Shown one piece after another: positions 1 through 8,214 of a DNA stretch of 55,452 nt; position 1 is the first letter of the stretch, and each line of letters begins with the position of its first letter. The translations under genes and the position numbers were made by a program. Below the pieces are notes generated by a model. That model was not told the origin of the DNA and did no database searches. It saw nothing but the letters and a program-made list of their open reading frames with translations. The stretch is from assembly GCF_011170085.1 (NCBI RefSeq), contig NZ_BLLI01000007.1, forward strand, positions 1 to 55,452. Reading direction: 5' to 3'. This stretch comes from Pseudolactococcus hodotermopsidis (GTDB lineage: Bacteria; Bacillota; Bacilli; Lactobacillales; Streptococcaceae).

Positions 1-192
1 CTCTGTATTGAGCGACTCAATCAAAGCGAAAAATGATTGAGCATCCTTGTTCCTGAAATAGCTACTTGCTAGTTGTAAGACTTGCCAGCCTTGATAGAGT
101 ATCGGACTGTAATTAATCAGCTGTTCAGCCAACTTTCGACTAGTTGTCCACTTTCGTAAAGAACGTGAATAAAAAGGTGTAAATTTTGCCAT
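1..192 (-). pseudogene. Partial transposase-like fragment, possibly ISL3 type
   Basis: A 64-codon open frame reads from an ATG at 192 off the left edge of the window. Its residues (start MAKFTPFYSRSLRKW, then a KLAEQLINYSP stretch and a FFALIESLN end) resemble from memory the part of ISL3-family transposases just before the last catalytic acidic residue. If so, the N-terminal half is missing and this is a 5'-truncated remnant downstream of coaA. No good ribosome binding site precedes the ATG. The family is a tentative call, and the rest of the gene is outside the window. Confidence 0.4.
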
Positions 193-218
193 TTTTATTT
201 TGTCACTATCTCATTAAT

Positions 219-1139
219 TCAATATTTTTTCAAATAAATCTTATCAATTTTATGTGATTTGTCCTTGTGCAAAATGACTTCCGCCCGACTGCGAGTTGGT
301 TCGATGAACTCACGTAAATTTACCAAATTTACCTTTTTCCAAGTCTCTTTTGCCATTTTCAGCGTTTCTTCTTGGGATAATGTTGTAAACTGATGATAAT
401 AATTACTGGTATCTTTCTTGGCAAGTTCTAATAAAGTCTTGAATCGTTCTAAGTACCAACGCTCAATATTACTTTCAGTTGCATCAACGTAAATCGAAAA
501 ATCGAAAAAGTCATTGATATATAAGTGCTTGTTATGAGTACTTTGAAAAACATTAATCCCCTCAATAATCAATATATCAGGTGATTTGACTAATTCTTTA
601 TCGGGTAAAATATCGTAAGTTTCATGTGAATAAACAGGAATTTCGACATCCTTACCAGATTTTATTTCGGATAAAAAAGTGATGAGTGTTTCCATATCAT
701 AAGATTCTGGAAAACCTTTGCGGTCGAGGAGTTTTTTGTCAATCAGAGTTTGGTTGGGGTATAAAAAGCCATCTGTCGTTACAAGTTCCACATGTGCCGT
801 CTTAAACGTTCTTGCTAAAAGCAGCTGTAACAAGCGTGCTATGGTTGATTTTCCGACAGCAACAGAGCCTGAAATACCGATAATAAAGGGTTGCGTGTGA
901 GCGATTTTTTGCAGAAAAAGCCCTTTTGAGAAAGTCAGGTCGGTCATCGTTTTTTTGTAGATGCGGATAAGCTGTATCAGTGGTAGATAGACATCGTTGA
1001 CATCTTGCAGACTGATTTCATCATTGATTGACTTGATATTTTCAAGTTCTTTTTCTGTCAATGTTGGCAATGTTTTTTTATAGAGATTTTGCCAAATATG
1101 ACGTGTAATTTTATCATAGTTAATTAGTTCGGTTTCCAT
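219..1139 (-). CDS. coaA: Pantothenate kinase, type I
   Basis: This 306-residue protein phosphorylates pantothenate with ATP, the first committed step of coenzyme A synthesis in the cytoplasm. A P-loop [12 protein letters not shown] lies at residues 88-99, followed by the type I PanK core with TTDGFLYPN and a C-terminal [14 protein letters not shown]. The frame stays open for 85 more codons upstream, but those residues overlap the divergent neighbour and look non-coding. The ATG at 1139 starts [10 protein letters not shown] and gives the usual family length of about 306. It is transcribed away from the SGNH hydrolase gene. An extended -10 box ends 7 bases before this ATG, so the message may be leaderless. 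Confidence 0.95.
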   Translation of the reverse strand: METELINYDKITRHIWQNLYKKTLPTLTEKELENIKSINDEISLQDVNDVYLPLIQLIRIYKKTMTDLTFSKGLFLQKIAHTQPFIIGISGSVAVGKSTIARLLQLLLARTFKTAHVELVTTDGFLYPNQTLIDKKLLDRKGFPESYDMETLITFLSEIKSGKDVEIPVYSHETYDILPDKELVKSPDILIIEGINVFQSTHNKHLYINDFFDFSIYVDATESNIERWYLERFKTLLELAKKDTSNYYHQFTTLSQEETLKMAKETWKKVNLVNLREFIEPTRSRAEVILHKDKSHKIDKIYLKKY

Positions 1140-1146
1140 AAAAGTT

Positions 1147-1155
1147 ATTTTACCA
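1147..1155 (-). promoter_or_regulatory. Extended -10 promoter of coaA
   Basis: On the minus strand the sequence reads TGGTAAAAT, an extended -10 element. The -10 hexamer ends 7 bases before the coaA ATG, so transcription would begin at or next to the start codon. No convincing -35 box is seen, which is acceptable for an extended -10 promoter. Confidence 0.45.
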
Positions 1156-1224
1156 TAAAAACGTTTTCTTATGTTAAAATAGGGATAAGAAATATTAGAA
1201 CTTTTATGTATGAAAGAGGAAAAT

Positions 1225-1803
1225 ATGAAAATCGCTATATTTGGTGACTCGATTTCAACAAAAGTCGAGATGAAAACGTTGACTGAGAAATTTTTGGAAC
1301 AGATGGGAGTTCCAGGCGAGGTTGTACTTTTTGCGGTTGCTGGCGAAGATACATCTGTCGCTAAAAAGCGTTTGGTACAAGTTGTTCCTGCCAATGCCGA
1401 CTATAATTTTATTTTTTTTGGTGCCAATGATGCGGCAATTCATCATGATGTTTCGCCAGAACAATTTACTGAAAATTTGATAAAATTTGCGACAGCTTTG
1501 GGCGTTGAGAAAACAACATTTTTGACAACACCTTATGTTAATGAAGAGGCGATTGCTGAAACGCAGTTAATGGTTGGGCGCAGTAATGCCAATGTTTCGC
1601 AATATGTTGCTGCAGCAAAAAAAGCTAGTGAGCAAACAGGGGCACAAATCCTTGACCTTAATCATGCTATGACTGTTTATCCAGGTTCTGATGAATTTGT
1701 TGGCGCAGATGGCCTGCATTTCACGCGTGTCGGCTATGAACTGGTAACATCGCTGATTGCTGTCAATGTGAGGACGCGGGAGATGGAAAAATCTCATGAC
1801 TGA
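1225..1803 (+). CDS. SGNH/GDSL-family hydrolase
   Basis: A 192-residue cytoplasmic hydrolase of the SGNH superfamily (esterase/lipase-like). It has the nucleophile block FGDSIS (Ser9), the oxyanion block FFGANDA (Asn68) and the catalytic pair in DGLHFT (Asp162, His165). An ATG lies 15 bases earlier at 1210, but AGAGGA at 1215-1220 is placed correctly for the ATG at 1225. There is no signal peptide, so the substrate is intracellular and unknown. The gene overlaps the following methyltransferase by 8 bases, indicating a translationally coupled pair. Confidence 0.85.
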   Translation: MKIAIFGDSISTKVEMKTLTEKFLEQMGVPGEVVLFAVAGEDTSVAKKRLVQVVPANADYNFIFFGANDAAIHHDVSPEQFTENLIKFATALGVEKTTFLTTPYVNEEAIAETQLMVGRSNANVSQYVAAAKKASEQTGAQILDLNHAMTVYPGSDEFVGADGLHFTRVGYELVTSLIAVNVRTREMEKSHD

Positions 1804-2401
1804 AAAATTTCCAAAGATGTATTATGCTGAAAATCCTGATGCAGCACATGATATTCATGAGTTGGCCGTCGTTTTACTTGGGCAGAAAATGTCGTTTTTG
1901 ACAGATTCGGGTGTTTTCAGTAAGAAAGCGATTGATTTTGGTAGCCAACTTTTGTTAAAATCGGTTGAATTTTCAGAAAATTCGACTTTACTGGATCTTG
2001 GTTGCGGTTATGGCCCAATTGGTCTGACTTTGGCAAAAGTGCAGAAAGTATTGCCAACAATGACAGATGTTAATTTGAGAGCGCTTGCCTTGGCAGAAAA
2101 AAATGCACTCAAAAATGATATATCAGTTGACATATTTCAATCTAATCTCTATGAAAATGTGACGGGAACATTTGACAACATTGTCTCAAATCCGCCAATT
2201 CGTGCGGGGAAAGAGATTGTTCATGGTGTCATTTCTGGTGCTTTTGAGTATCTCAAACCAAATGGAACATTGACCATTGTCATTCAAAAAAAGCAGGGCG
2301 CACCGAGTGCCAAGGCGAAAATGATTGATGTTTTTGGAAATTGTGATGTTATTAAAAAAGATAAAGGATATTTTATTTTACAATCTGCTAGAGAAGATTA
2401 A
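1796..2401 (+). CDS. RsmC-like class I methyltransferase
   Basis: A 201-residue SAM-dependent methyltransferase with the small-domain fold of RsmC/YbxB. The SAM-binding loop is LLDLGCGYGPIG (residues 65-76) and the catalytic motif is NPPIRAGK (132-139), typical of enzymes that methylate the exocyclic amine of guanine in 16S rRNA. E. coli RsmC is about twice as long because of an N-terminal duplicated domain; Gram-positive members are about 200 residues, as here. The coaA-divergent position of this family matches streptococci. The exact target base is not shown by the sequence. Confidence 0.85.
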   Translation: MTEKFPKMYYAENPDAAHDIHELAVVLLGQKMSFLTDSGVFSKKAIDFGSQLLLKSVEFSENSTLLDLGCGYGPIGLTLAKVQKVLPTMTDVNLRALALAEKNALKNDISVDIFQSNLYENVTGTFDNIVSNPPIRAGKEIVHGVISGAFEYLKPNGTLTIVIQKKQGAPSAKAKMIDVFGNCDVIKKDKGYFILQSARED

Positions 2402-2411
2402 GAGTTTATAG

Positions 2412-3146
2412 ATGAAAAAATATATAAAACTTATCTATGCCTTACTTTATTTCTTTGCTTGTGGCATTTTAGGCGCATTTCTTATGGTGTTGATTATCAC
2501 TAAAAAAATCAATCCCTTTATTTTTGTCATCGTTTTAGTGCTTTCCTACGTTCTGCAACTCATCATTCATGAAGCGGGACATGCGTTTTTGGGGCGTATG
2601 TCTGGTTATTGGTTGCTTAGTTTTAGAATTTTTTCATTTATGTGGGTTTGGAATGAAAGGGGAAAGGTTTCTTTAAAGCGAGAAAAAGTTGCTGGAACAT
2701 TGGGGCAGTGTCTGATGATACCACCTGATTATAGCGAGAATAATTTCCCTTGTAAACGTTATCTTTTGGGTGGCGTTCTTGCCAATCTGATTGTTAGTTT
2801 ACTTGGTTTAATTTTGAGCTTTTTAGTCCCTTACATCGCTATTTTTTCTACTGTTGGTTTTTTATGTGCTTTGTTAAATGGTATTCCTTATGGCTTTAAT
2901 GACGGCATGAATGTCAAATTACTCTCGAAATATCCGAAGAATCGCTACTTTCTATTTCTACAATTAGCGATTAATTATCAATTCACTCAAGGGAAAAATT
3001 ATAGTGATTTCCCTGCGAGCTATTTTAAAGTTTTTTCTGATAATGATGGGCTTATTCGTAGTCATTTCACAGATTATCAAATTATTTTAAATGCTGCTAA
3101 GGCTTTAGAAATGCTTGATTTTGAACATGAAACGGTTATTTTATAG
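2412..3146 (+). CDS. M50-like membrane metalloprotease, N-terminal part (gene split by TAG)
   Basis: A 244-residue polytopic membrane protein. A hydrophobic N-terminus is followed by LIIHEAGHAFLG, with the zinc-binding HEAGH at residues 53-57, and two later membrane segments. GFNDGMN (Asp164) may be the third metal ligand, as in site-2 protease-like M50 proteins. The frame ends at a TAG at 3144-3146. The next in-frame codons lead directly into the 3150-3488 frame, which reads as a soluble C-terminal domain. The gene therefore looks like a single protein of about 358 residues interrupted by one nonsense codon. Without the stop it would be an intact bacteriocin- or envelope-type M50 protein; its substrate is unknown. 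Confidence 0.65.
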   Translation: MKKYIKLIYALLYFFACGILGAFLMVLIITKKINPFIFVIVLVLSYVLQLIIHEAGHAFLGRMSGYWLLSFRIFSFMWVWNERGKVSLKREKVAGTLGQCLMIPPDYSENNFPCKRYLLGGVLANLIVSLLGLILSFLVPYIAIFSTVGFLCALLNGIPYGFNDGMNVKLLSKYPKNRYFLFLQLAINYQFTQGKNYSDFPASYFKVFSDNDGLIRSHFTDYQIILNAAKALEMLDFEHETVIL

Positions 3147-3149
3147 AAA

Positions 3150-3488
3150 ATGTGGCGTGAATTGAATGTCTATATCTTGCCTCATCAACTTTGGCTAAAA
3201 ACAGAGTTGCTCTTTAATTTATGTGTGCAAAATCCTGCTGATGTGCGACTTGCAAAGCTTTGGCAAGATAATATTGTCCAGAAAACATTGAAGCAAAAAC
3301 AGATGAATTATCAGCGAGTTATCGCAGCTCATACGTTTTATATCGAGGAAAATGTTGACAAGGCTTTAGAGATTTTAAATCAAAGCAAGATGAGTAAAAA
3401 TATGTCAAACTTAGGCGAACTTAAAATTGAGCTAAAACTTGCTGATTGGTTGCTTGAACAAATTAACAAAACAATAATAAAGGAGTAA
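3150..3488 (+). CDS. C-terminal part of the split M50-like protein
   Basis: A 112-codon frame in exactly the same phase as the upstream M50-like gene, separated only by TAG and AAA. It is helical and soluble in character (WLKTELLFNLCVQNPADVRL, later YIEENVDKALEILNQ), as expected for a cytoplasmic tail carrying TPR-like helices. No ribosome binding site precedes its ATG. It is probably not independently translated unless it re-initiates after the TAG. I treat it as the second half of a broken gene. Confidence 0.5.
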   Translation: MWRELNVYILPHQLWLKTELLFNLCVQNPADVRLAKLWQDNIVQKTLKQKQMNYQRVIAAHTFYIEENVDKALEILNQSKMSKNMSNLGELKIELKLADWLLEQINKTIIKE

Positions 3489-3493
3489 ATAAA

Positions 3494-3877
3494 ATGGTAG
3501 TAAATCATGACAAGGAGAAAATCTTAGAGCTACAAAAAGTTTTAGAGACCTCAGGCTCGAAGCGCTTAACCTTGAACTTGCAGGTGTTGGATGTTAATCA
3601 TAGTTCGGCAAATGGTTTATTTGAGTTGGGCGGTCGAGCTTATGGTAACATTGAGTCAGCAAAATCAAATGACGCGTTGATAATTGATGGCTTGCTTGAT
3701 CAAAAATGGGAGCAGTTCATTGATCAGACACTTGAAAATCTGACGGCGTTAATCGCAAGTTATTGTGCGACAATCAATGAAACGATGCAAGTTGAAAAGT
3801 TGGCAGAACTTAAATCTGAGCGAGCAATGCTCGATCGGCAAATTGCTGAACTTGAAAATCAGCGAATTTGGGAGTAG
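3494..3877 (+). CDS. Hypothetical protein with C-terminal coiled coil
   Basis: A 127-residue soluble protein that I do not recognise. AAAGGAG at about 3479-3485 supports the ATG at 3494. The first 90 residues are mixed, with a hydrophobic DALIIDGLLDQKW patch. Residues 95-125 (LKSERAMLDRQIAELENQRI) form a predicted coiled coil, suggesting oligomerisation. It directly follows the broken M50-like gene and is read in the same direction. No known domain is evident. Confidence 0.6.
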   Translation: MVVNHDKEKILELQKVLETSGSKRLTLNLQVLDVNHSSANGLFELGGRAYGNIESAKSNDALIIDGLLDQKWEQFIDQTLENLTALIASYCATINETMQVEKLAELKSERAMLDRQIAELENQRIWE

Positions 3878-3963
3878 AGATGGCGGAATGACTTGAAAAA
3901 TTTATTAATCGGAAAATAGTATTGTGTGGTGAAGAGAAAATGAGAGAGAGGAGTAATGGAGAC

Positions 3964-3972
3964 TGTTATACT
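3964..3972 (+). promoter_or_regulatory. Extended -10 promoter upstream of flotillin gene
   Basis: TGTTATACT is a TGn-type extended -10 element in the 179-base gap before the flotillin gene. No clear -35 is visible. It would give an untranslated leader of about 80 bases containing GAAAAGG as the ribosome binding site. Confidence 0.4.
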
Positions 3973-4056
3973 ATAATTTAGAAGTAACTTTTAGTCAATT
4001 CTACATTGATTAAGGCTAGAAAATATTAAGAATTTAGAAAGAAAAGGTAAAAAAAT

Positions 4057-5457
4057 ATGGATACAAAAGTTATGACAATCATTGTTGCAGCGCTTGTGCT
4101 GTTCGTTTTTCTCATTGTCCTCATTGCAAGTTACAAAAAAGCAGCGCCTGATGAGGCTTTGATTATCACGGGAGCGGCGCTTTCAGGCAGTTCGGTTGAA
4201 GTTAATCAGGAAACAAATTCACGAGTTAAAATTGTCAAAGGTGGCGGCGTTTTTGTCATCCCAATCTTGCAACAAGCAACTTCCATGAGTTTGACAACGA
4301 TGAAAATTGATGTCACAGTCTCAAATACTCAGAGTAAAACAATGGTTCCAGTAAATGTTAATGCCACCGCTATTTTGCGTGTAGGTTCGCCAAAACCGAT
4401 GATTGCTATCGCGTCTGAAAAGATTTTGGGGTTATCAGGTGAAGAGTTACGTGAGCAATTAGAAGAAATGGTTCGTGGTCAAATCAGAACGATTGTAGCA
4501 GAGATGGAACCAATTGCATTGGTACAAGATAAACAAGGCTTTTCTGAATCTGTTTTGAATAATGTGGTAGATCAAATGGGCAAATTTGGTCTTGAAGTGA
4601 CTGGTTTTACAATTACTAATATTTCTGATGATAATGGCTTTTATAGCTCGACTTATAAGGCAGATATTGCTGATAAACGTCGTGAAGCTGCCAATGCGAT
4701 TGCGATTGCTGACTTTGATATGCGTAAAGTAGCGGCTGAAAATGAAGAAGCAGCGCAAGAAGCAGAGCAGAAAAAAGCGCAACACGTGTCGAATTTTGAA
4801 AAAGAAACAGCAATTATCAAAGCAAAAAATGACAAAGAAGCTGCGGAATCTAAAGCGATAGCAGAACAAGCGCTCGCACTAGAAACAGCAAAAGCGAAAA
4901 AAGAAGTTGCCGTAGCCGAAGGGGATGTGGCGATTATTGAACAAGAAAAAGCCGCAGAAGTTGCGACTAAAAAAGTTCAAGTTGCTGAAAAAGAATTTGA
5001 GGCAACGATTGTTACTAAACAAAATGCTGAAACTAAAGCGATTAAGTCCAAAGCTGAAGCTGATGCCCAACAAATCAAAGCAATCGGTAACGCTGAAGCC
5101 GAAGCGATTCAATCAAAAGGTTTAGCAGAGGCGCGCGTTCAAACAGAATTAGCTAAAGCTATGGAAGCCAACGGTCAAGCCGTTCTTGCCCAACAAATCA
5201 TCGCACTTTTGCCTGAACTTGCCAAAGCCTTGTCTGAACCTTTGTCAAACATTGATAACATGACTGTTTTCAATGGTACTAAAGGGGTAACGGATAATTC
5301 AGTTGCGGGAATTGCGCAAACAATGGCCTTTGTTAAGAGTGCAACGGGTGTTGATTTGAATCAAATTATTGACCAGAGAACTTCTGGTTTAGTAACAGTT
5401 TCTGATAAAAAAGTATCTGCGAGTGTTGAGGCTGAAAATAAAGCAGAGGAAATTTAA
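4057..5457 (+). CDS. floT: Flotillin-like SPFH-domain membrane scaffold protein
   Basis: A 466-residue protein with a single N-terminal membrane segment (residues 8-25), then PDEALIITGA and GGGVFVIPILQQA, signatures of the flotillin SPFH/band-7 domain. A long Ala/Glu/Lys-rich coiled coil covers about residues 205-375. The C-terminal block LSNIDNMTVFNGT matches bacterial FloT (YuaG). Flotillins form membrane microdomains and scaffold signalling and secretion complexes. The usual NfeD-family partner is not adjacent; the upstream gene is an unrelated small coiled-coil protein. A hairpin at 5483-5500 probably ends this transcript. Confidence 0.9.
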   Translation: MDTKVMTIIVAALVLFVFLIVLIASYKKAAPDEALIITGAALSGSSVEVNQETNSRVKIVKGGGVFVIPILQQATSMSLTTMKIDVTVSNTQSKTMVPVNVNATAILRVGSPKPMIAIASEKILGLSGEELREQLEEMVRGQIRTIVAEMEPIALVQDKQGFSESVLNNVVDQMGKFGLEVTGFTITNISDDNGFYSSTYKADIADKRREAANAIAIADFDMRKVAAENEEAAQEAEQKKAQHVSNFEKETAIIKAKNDKEAAESKAIAEQALALETAKAKKEVAVAEGDVAIIEQEKAAEVATKKVQVAEKEFEATIVTKQNAETKAIKSKAEADAQQIKAIGNAEAEAIQSKGLAEARVQTELAKAMEANGQAVLAQQIIALLPELAKALSEPLSNIDNMTVFNGTKGVTDNSVAGIAQTMAFVKSATGVDLNQIIDQRTSGLVTVSDKKVSASVEAENKAEEI

Positions 5458-5482
5458 TTTGACGGTTTAAAATAGCGGGAAT

Positions 5483-5518
5483 GACACATTTATTTGTGTC
5501 TTATCTTGTTATTTTTTA
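5483..5518 (+). terminator. Probable terminator after floT
   Basis: GACACA and TGTGTC pair across a six-base loop at 5483-5500. A T-rich but interrupted tail follows (TTATCTTGTTATTTTTT). It is a short stem, so the call is moderate. Confidence 0.5.
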
Positions 5519-5589
5519 TTGTTCGGTTTTGGCAACATTTTTTGATAAAAATTTATTTTTTTCAACTATTACTGCTTTTCAGTTAAACA

Positions 5590-5604
5590 ATATCATGATA
5601 TAAT
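5590..5604 (+). promoter_or_regulatory. Promoter with overlapping 12-bp palindrome before MFS gene
   Basis: A TATAAT -10 box at 5599-5604 is preceded by TGA, giving an extended -10. It overlaps the perfect palindrome ATATCATGATAT at 5590-5601. The overlap suggests an operator for a repressor, although no -35 box is clear. Confidence 0.45.
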
Positions 5605-5680
5605 TAAGTAAATAATTATGTTGAATTTTCACAACATTCGCAACATAAAAACAATCTATTTTAGGAGAAAACATTTACCT

Positions 5681-6985
5681 ATGACAACAACAACCCGCAA
5701 CGCCACAGTGGTTAAGGAAAAAAACACCTTACACACAGTGCTACTCATTGCCTCGATGTTCTTGGGCTACACGATGATTTATATTGATAAATTATCTATC
5801 GGTATTAGTCTTGTGCCAATGTCGGAAGAACTCGGCATTACACCCTCTCAAAAAGGTATGATTATGAGCGCCTTTTTCCTCGGTTACGCGATTATGCAAG
5901 TGCCTGTTGGCTTTTTAAATGCCAAACTTGGTTCAAAGAAAATTTTGATTTTTAGTGTGTTTGCGCTAGGTTTATTTGCAGCTTTATTTAGTTTTGGCAC
6001 ATCAGTGATTTATTTCATGCTGATTCGTTTTCTGTCTGGTGCGATTGCTCACTCAGGCTATGCTCAAAGTGCTAGTAAAGAAGTTCAATCAAGTGTCCCT
6101 GTTTCACAAAGAACTTTTGCACAAGGGATTTTGATTAGTTCTTCAGGAATTGCAAGTGTTCTTGGACCAAAGTTGGTTTCGCCAGCTGTTCAAAATCTTG
6201 GCTATAAGCAAACTTATCTGATTTTGACAATTATTGCTATCCTCATCAGTTTGATTTTAATTGCTGTTATTCCAAATAATAAAACTGCTGCTGTTGCTAA
6301 TACTGCTAAAAAAGCAGCTGAAAAAGTCTCGCTGGGCAAAATTTTAGCAAATAGAACTGTTTGGTTCTTGTTTATCTGCGATTTACTCGTCAATTCGGTT
6401 ATGTATGGTGTGATTAACTGGACACCATCGTTTCTGACGAGCGATAAAGTCGGTTTTAGCCTGATTCAACAAGGGAATATGACATCATTTATCGGTATTT
6501 TCTTCCTTGTTGGGTCACTTGGTGGTAGCTATATTATCGGGAAATTTTTTGCGGATAAAGAGCGTGATGCGATTACAATTTTTGCGATTATCGGTTCGAT
6601 TGCTTTGTTTCTTGCCTATCAAATTCCACATGGTGGGGCAATTAACATGTGGCCGATTACACTTTGTCTAGCGATTGGCGACTTATGTTATTCTGCGGGC
6701 TTTGTCATTCTTATGAGTTTGCCTTTGAAACGTTTCAAACCAGCTGAATTTGCGCCTAGCTATGCGTGTGTGGCAACTGGTGGTATTTTAGGAGGTTTCA
6801 TTGCACCTTATCTGATTGGTTTCTTGGTTGAAAAAACAGGTAGTTATGCGAGTGTTTTCACATTTTTCTTGGTTACAGGTTTATTGTTTGCCTTAGCTAT
6901 CCGTTTCGTGCCAAAAGATTATACACCTATTGATGAAGAACCAGCAATGACTGAACTCGAAGAATTATCACAGCAAGAATTATAA
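5681..6985 (+). CDS. MFS transporter, anion:cation-symporter type
   Basis: A 434-residue, 12-segment major facilitator permease. The loop GFLNAKLGSKKIL after the second segment fits the MFS motif between segments 2 and 3. The overall pattern (MSEELGITPSQKGMIMSAFFLGYA) is that of the ACS subfamily, which carries organic acids and related anions. The frame is open from 5618, but the ATG at 5681 (MTTTTRNATVV) is preferred; AGGAG lies at 5663-5667, rather far upstream. The gene is followed 20 bases later by two M20 peptidases, so the carrier probably imports an N-acylated amino acid, a peptide-like compound or a related amide. That substrate is inference. Confidence 0.8.
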   Translation: MTTTTRNATVVKEKNTLHTVLLIASMFLGYTMIYIDKLSIGISLVPMSEELGITPSQKGMIMSAFFLGYAIMQVPVGFLNAKLGSKKILIFSVFALGLFAALFSFGTSVIYFMLIRFLSGAIAHSGYAQSASKEVQSSVPVSQRTFAQGILISSSGIASVLGPKLVSPAVQNLGYKQTYLILTIIAILISLILIAVIPNNKTAAVANTAKKAAEKVSLGKILANRTVWFLFICDLLVNSVMYGVINWTPSFLTSDKVGFSLIQQGNMTSFIGIFFLVGSLGGSYIIGKFFADKERDAITIFAIIGSIALFLAYQIPHGGAINMWPITLCLAIGDLCYSAGFVILMSLPLKRFKPAEFAPSYACVATGGILGGFIAPYLIGFLVEKTGSYASVFTFFLVTGLLFALAIRFVPKDYTPIDEEPAMTELEELSQQEL

Positions 6986-7004
6986 GATTTAGGAGAAGTG
7001 AGAT

Positions 7005-8168
7005 ATGGATAATCGAGCCGCTTTGACTTTGCTAAAAGAAGTGATTCAAATCAAGAGCATTTTAGGCGATGAAAAGCTTGTTGCCGATAAGTTGCAGACA
7101 ATTTTTGAGGCGCACGACATACCTTGCCAGCAAATTATTTTTGAAAATAATGGCGCTAACCGCAGTCAGCTGATTGCGACTTTAGAAGGAACACAAGGCG
7201 ACGGAAAAACTTTGGCATTTTCAGGTCACATGGACGTGGTGGCAGCTGGCGACATTCCTTGGGAATTTGCGCCTTTTGCAGCGATTGAAGCCGACGGTAA
7301 ACTCTATGGTCGTGGCACTTGCGACATGAAAGCAGGCTTGATTGCTCAAGTGGTAGCTTTGATTCGTTTGAAACATGCGGGTGCTAACTTTAAAGGCACG
7401 ATAAAATTCATTGCAACAGCAGGTGAGGAAACCGCTGCTATTGGTTCTGGTGCCCTAGTTTCTGACGGCTTGGTTGATGATATTGATGCACTGATTATCG
7501 GTGAGCCGACAGATTTAGGAATTGCTGTTGCGCATAAAGGCGCACTTTGGCCGCGGATAACGACTTATGGCAAAACAGCGCACGGCTCTATGCCAAATAC
7601 GGGTGTTAATGCCATTGAACACATGTTACTTGTCTTAGCAAAATTTAAGGAAAAATTTGATTTTGCAAGCAGTATTGACGATTTAGTTGGTGCTTCGACA
7701 TCAAGTATTGATGTAATGAATGGCGGTTTTGGCACAAATGTTGTCCCAGATAAATGTACAGTTGAGATTGACATTCGCACGATAAAATCGCAAAATCATG
7801 CTGATTTGAAAGCACAATTTGCTGAATTGCTTGCTGACTTGACACAAACCGTACCGAATTTTAAGGCAGAAGTCAACTATATCAATGATTTACCGTCAAT
7901 GAAAACGGCATTGGACGATGAGTTCGCCTTGTTAGCCCAAAAAGTCGTTTCTGAAATCAAAAATGAACCCGTCACTTTATTTGGTATCACAGGTTATACA
8001 GATGGTTCGCAGTTTAGTCGCCTAGAAAAAGACTTGCCGATTTTAATACTCGGACCAGCTGAAACCAAATATGCCCATCAACCCAACGAATTTGTCAAAA
8101 TTGCCGATTTTTATCGGGCGATTGACATTTATGAGACGGTCGCAAAACGTTATTTTCTTGAAAATTAA
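7005..8168 (+). CDS. M20 family peptidase, ArgE/DapE type
   Basis: A 387-residue zinc hydrolase of the ArgE/DapE/ACY1 family. Metal ligands and catalytic residues lie in SGHMDVVAAG, GRGTCDMKAGL and TAGEETAAIGSG. A dimerisation domain fills the middle, and the terminal ligand lies near KYAHQPNEF. Such enzymes remove acyl groups (acetyl, succinyl) from amino acids. An AGGAG box precedes the ATG. It lies between the MFS carrier and a second M20 enzyme and is likely cotranscribed with the carrier. Neighbours do not include lysine or arginine genes, so a catabolic role is more likely than biosynthesis. Confidence 0.85.
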   Translation: MDNRAALTLLKEVIQIKSILGDEKLVADKLQTIFEAHDIPCQQIIFENNGANRSQLIATLEGTQGDGKTLAFSGHMDVVAAGDIPWEFAPFAAIEADGKLYGRGTCDMKAGLIAQVVALIRLKHAGANFKGTIKFIATAGEETAAIGSGALVSDGLVDDIDALIIGEPTDLGIAVAHKGALWPRITTYGKTAHGSMPNTGVNAIEHMLLVLAKFKEKFDFASSIDDLVGASTSSIDVMNGGFGTNVVPDKCTVEIDIRTIKSQNHADLKAQFAELLADLTQTVPNFKAEVNYINDLPSMKTALDDEFALLAQKVVSEIKNEPVTLFGITGYTDGSQFSRLEKDLPILILGPAETKYAHQPNEFVKIADFYRAIDIYETVAKRYFLEN

Positions 8169-8214
8169 GTTAAATCTTGTTAAAATATAGATAATACAAA
8201 TTTAGGAGGCTTTA

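Noticed and set aside
1140-1394. 85-codon N-terminal extension of coaA
   Set aside because: It overlaps the divergent SGNH gene on the other strand, lacks PanK similarity and is not preceded by a ribosome site.
4459-5125. Frames overlapping the flotillin coiled coil
   Set aside because: Low-complexity shadows (Phe/Cys- or Lys/Leu-rich) of the Ala/Glu/Lys repeats.
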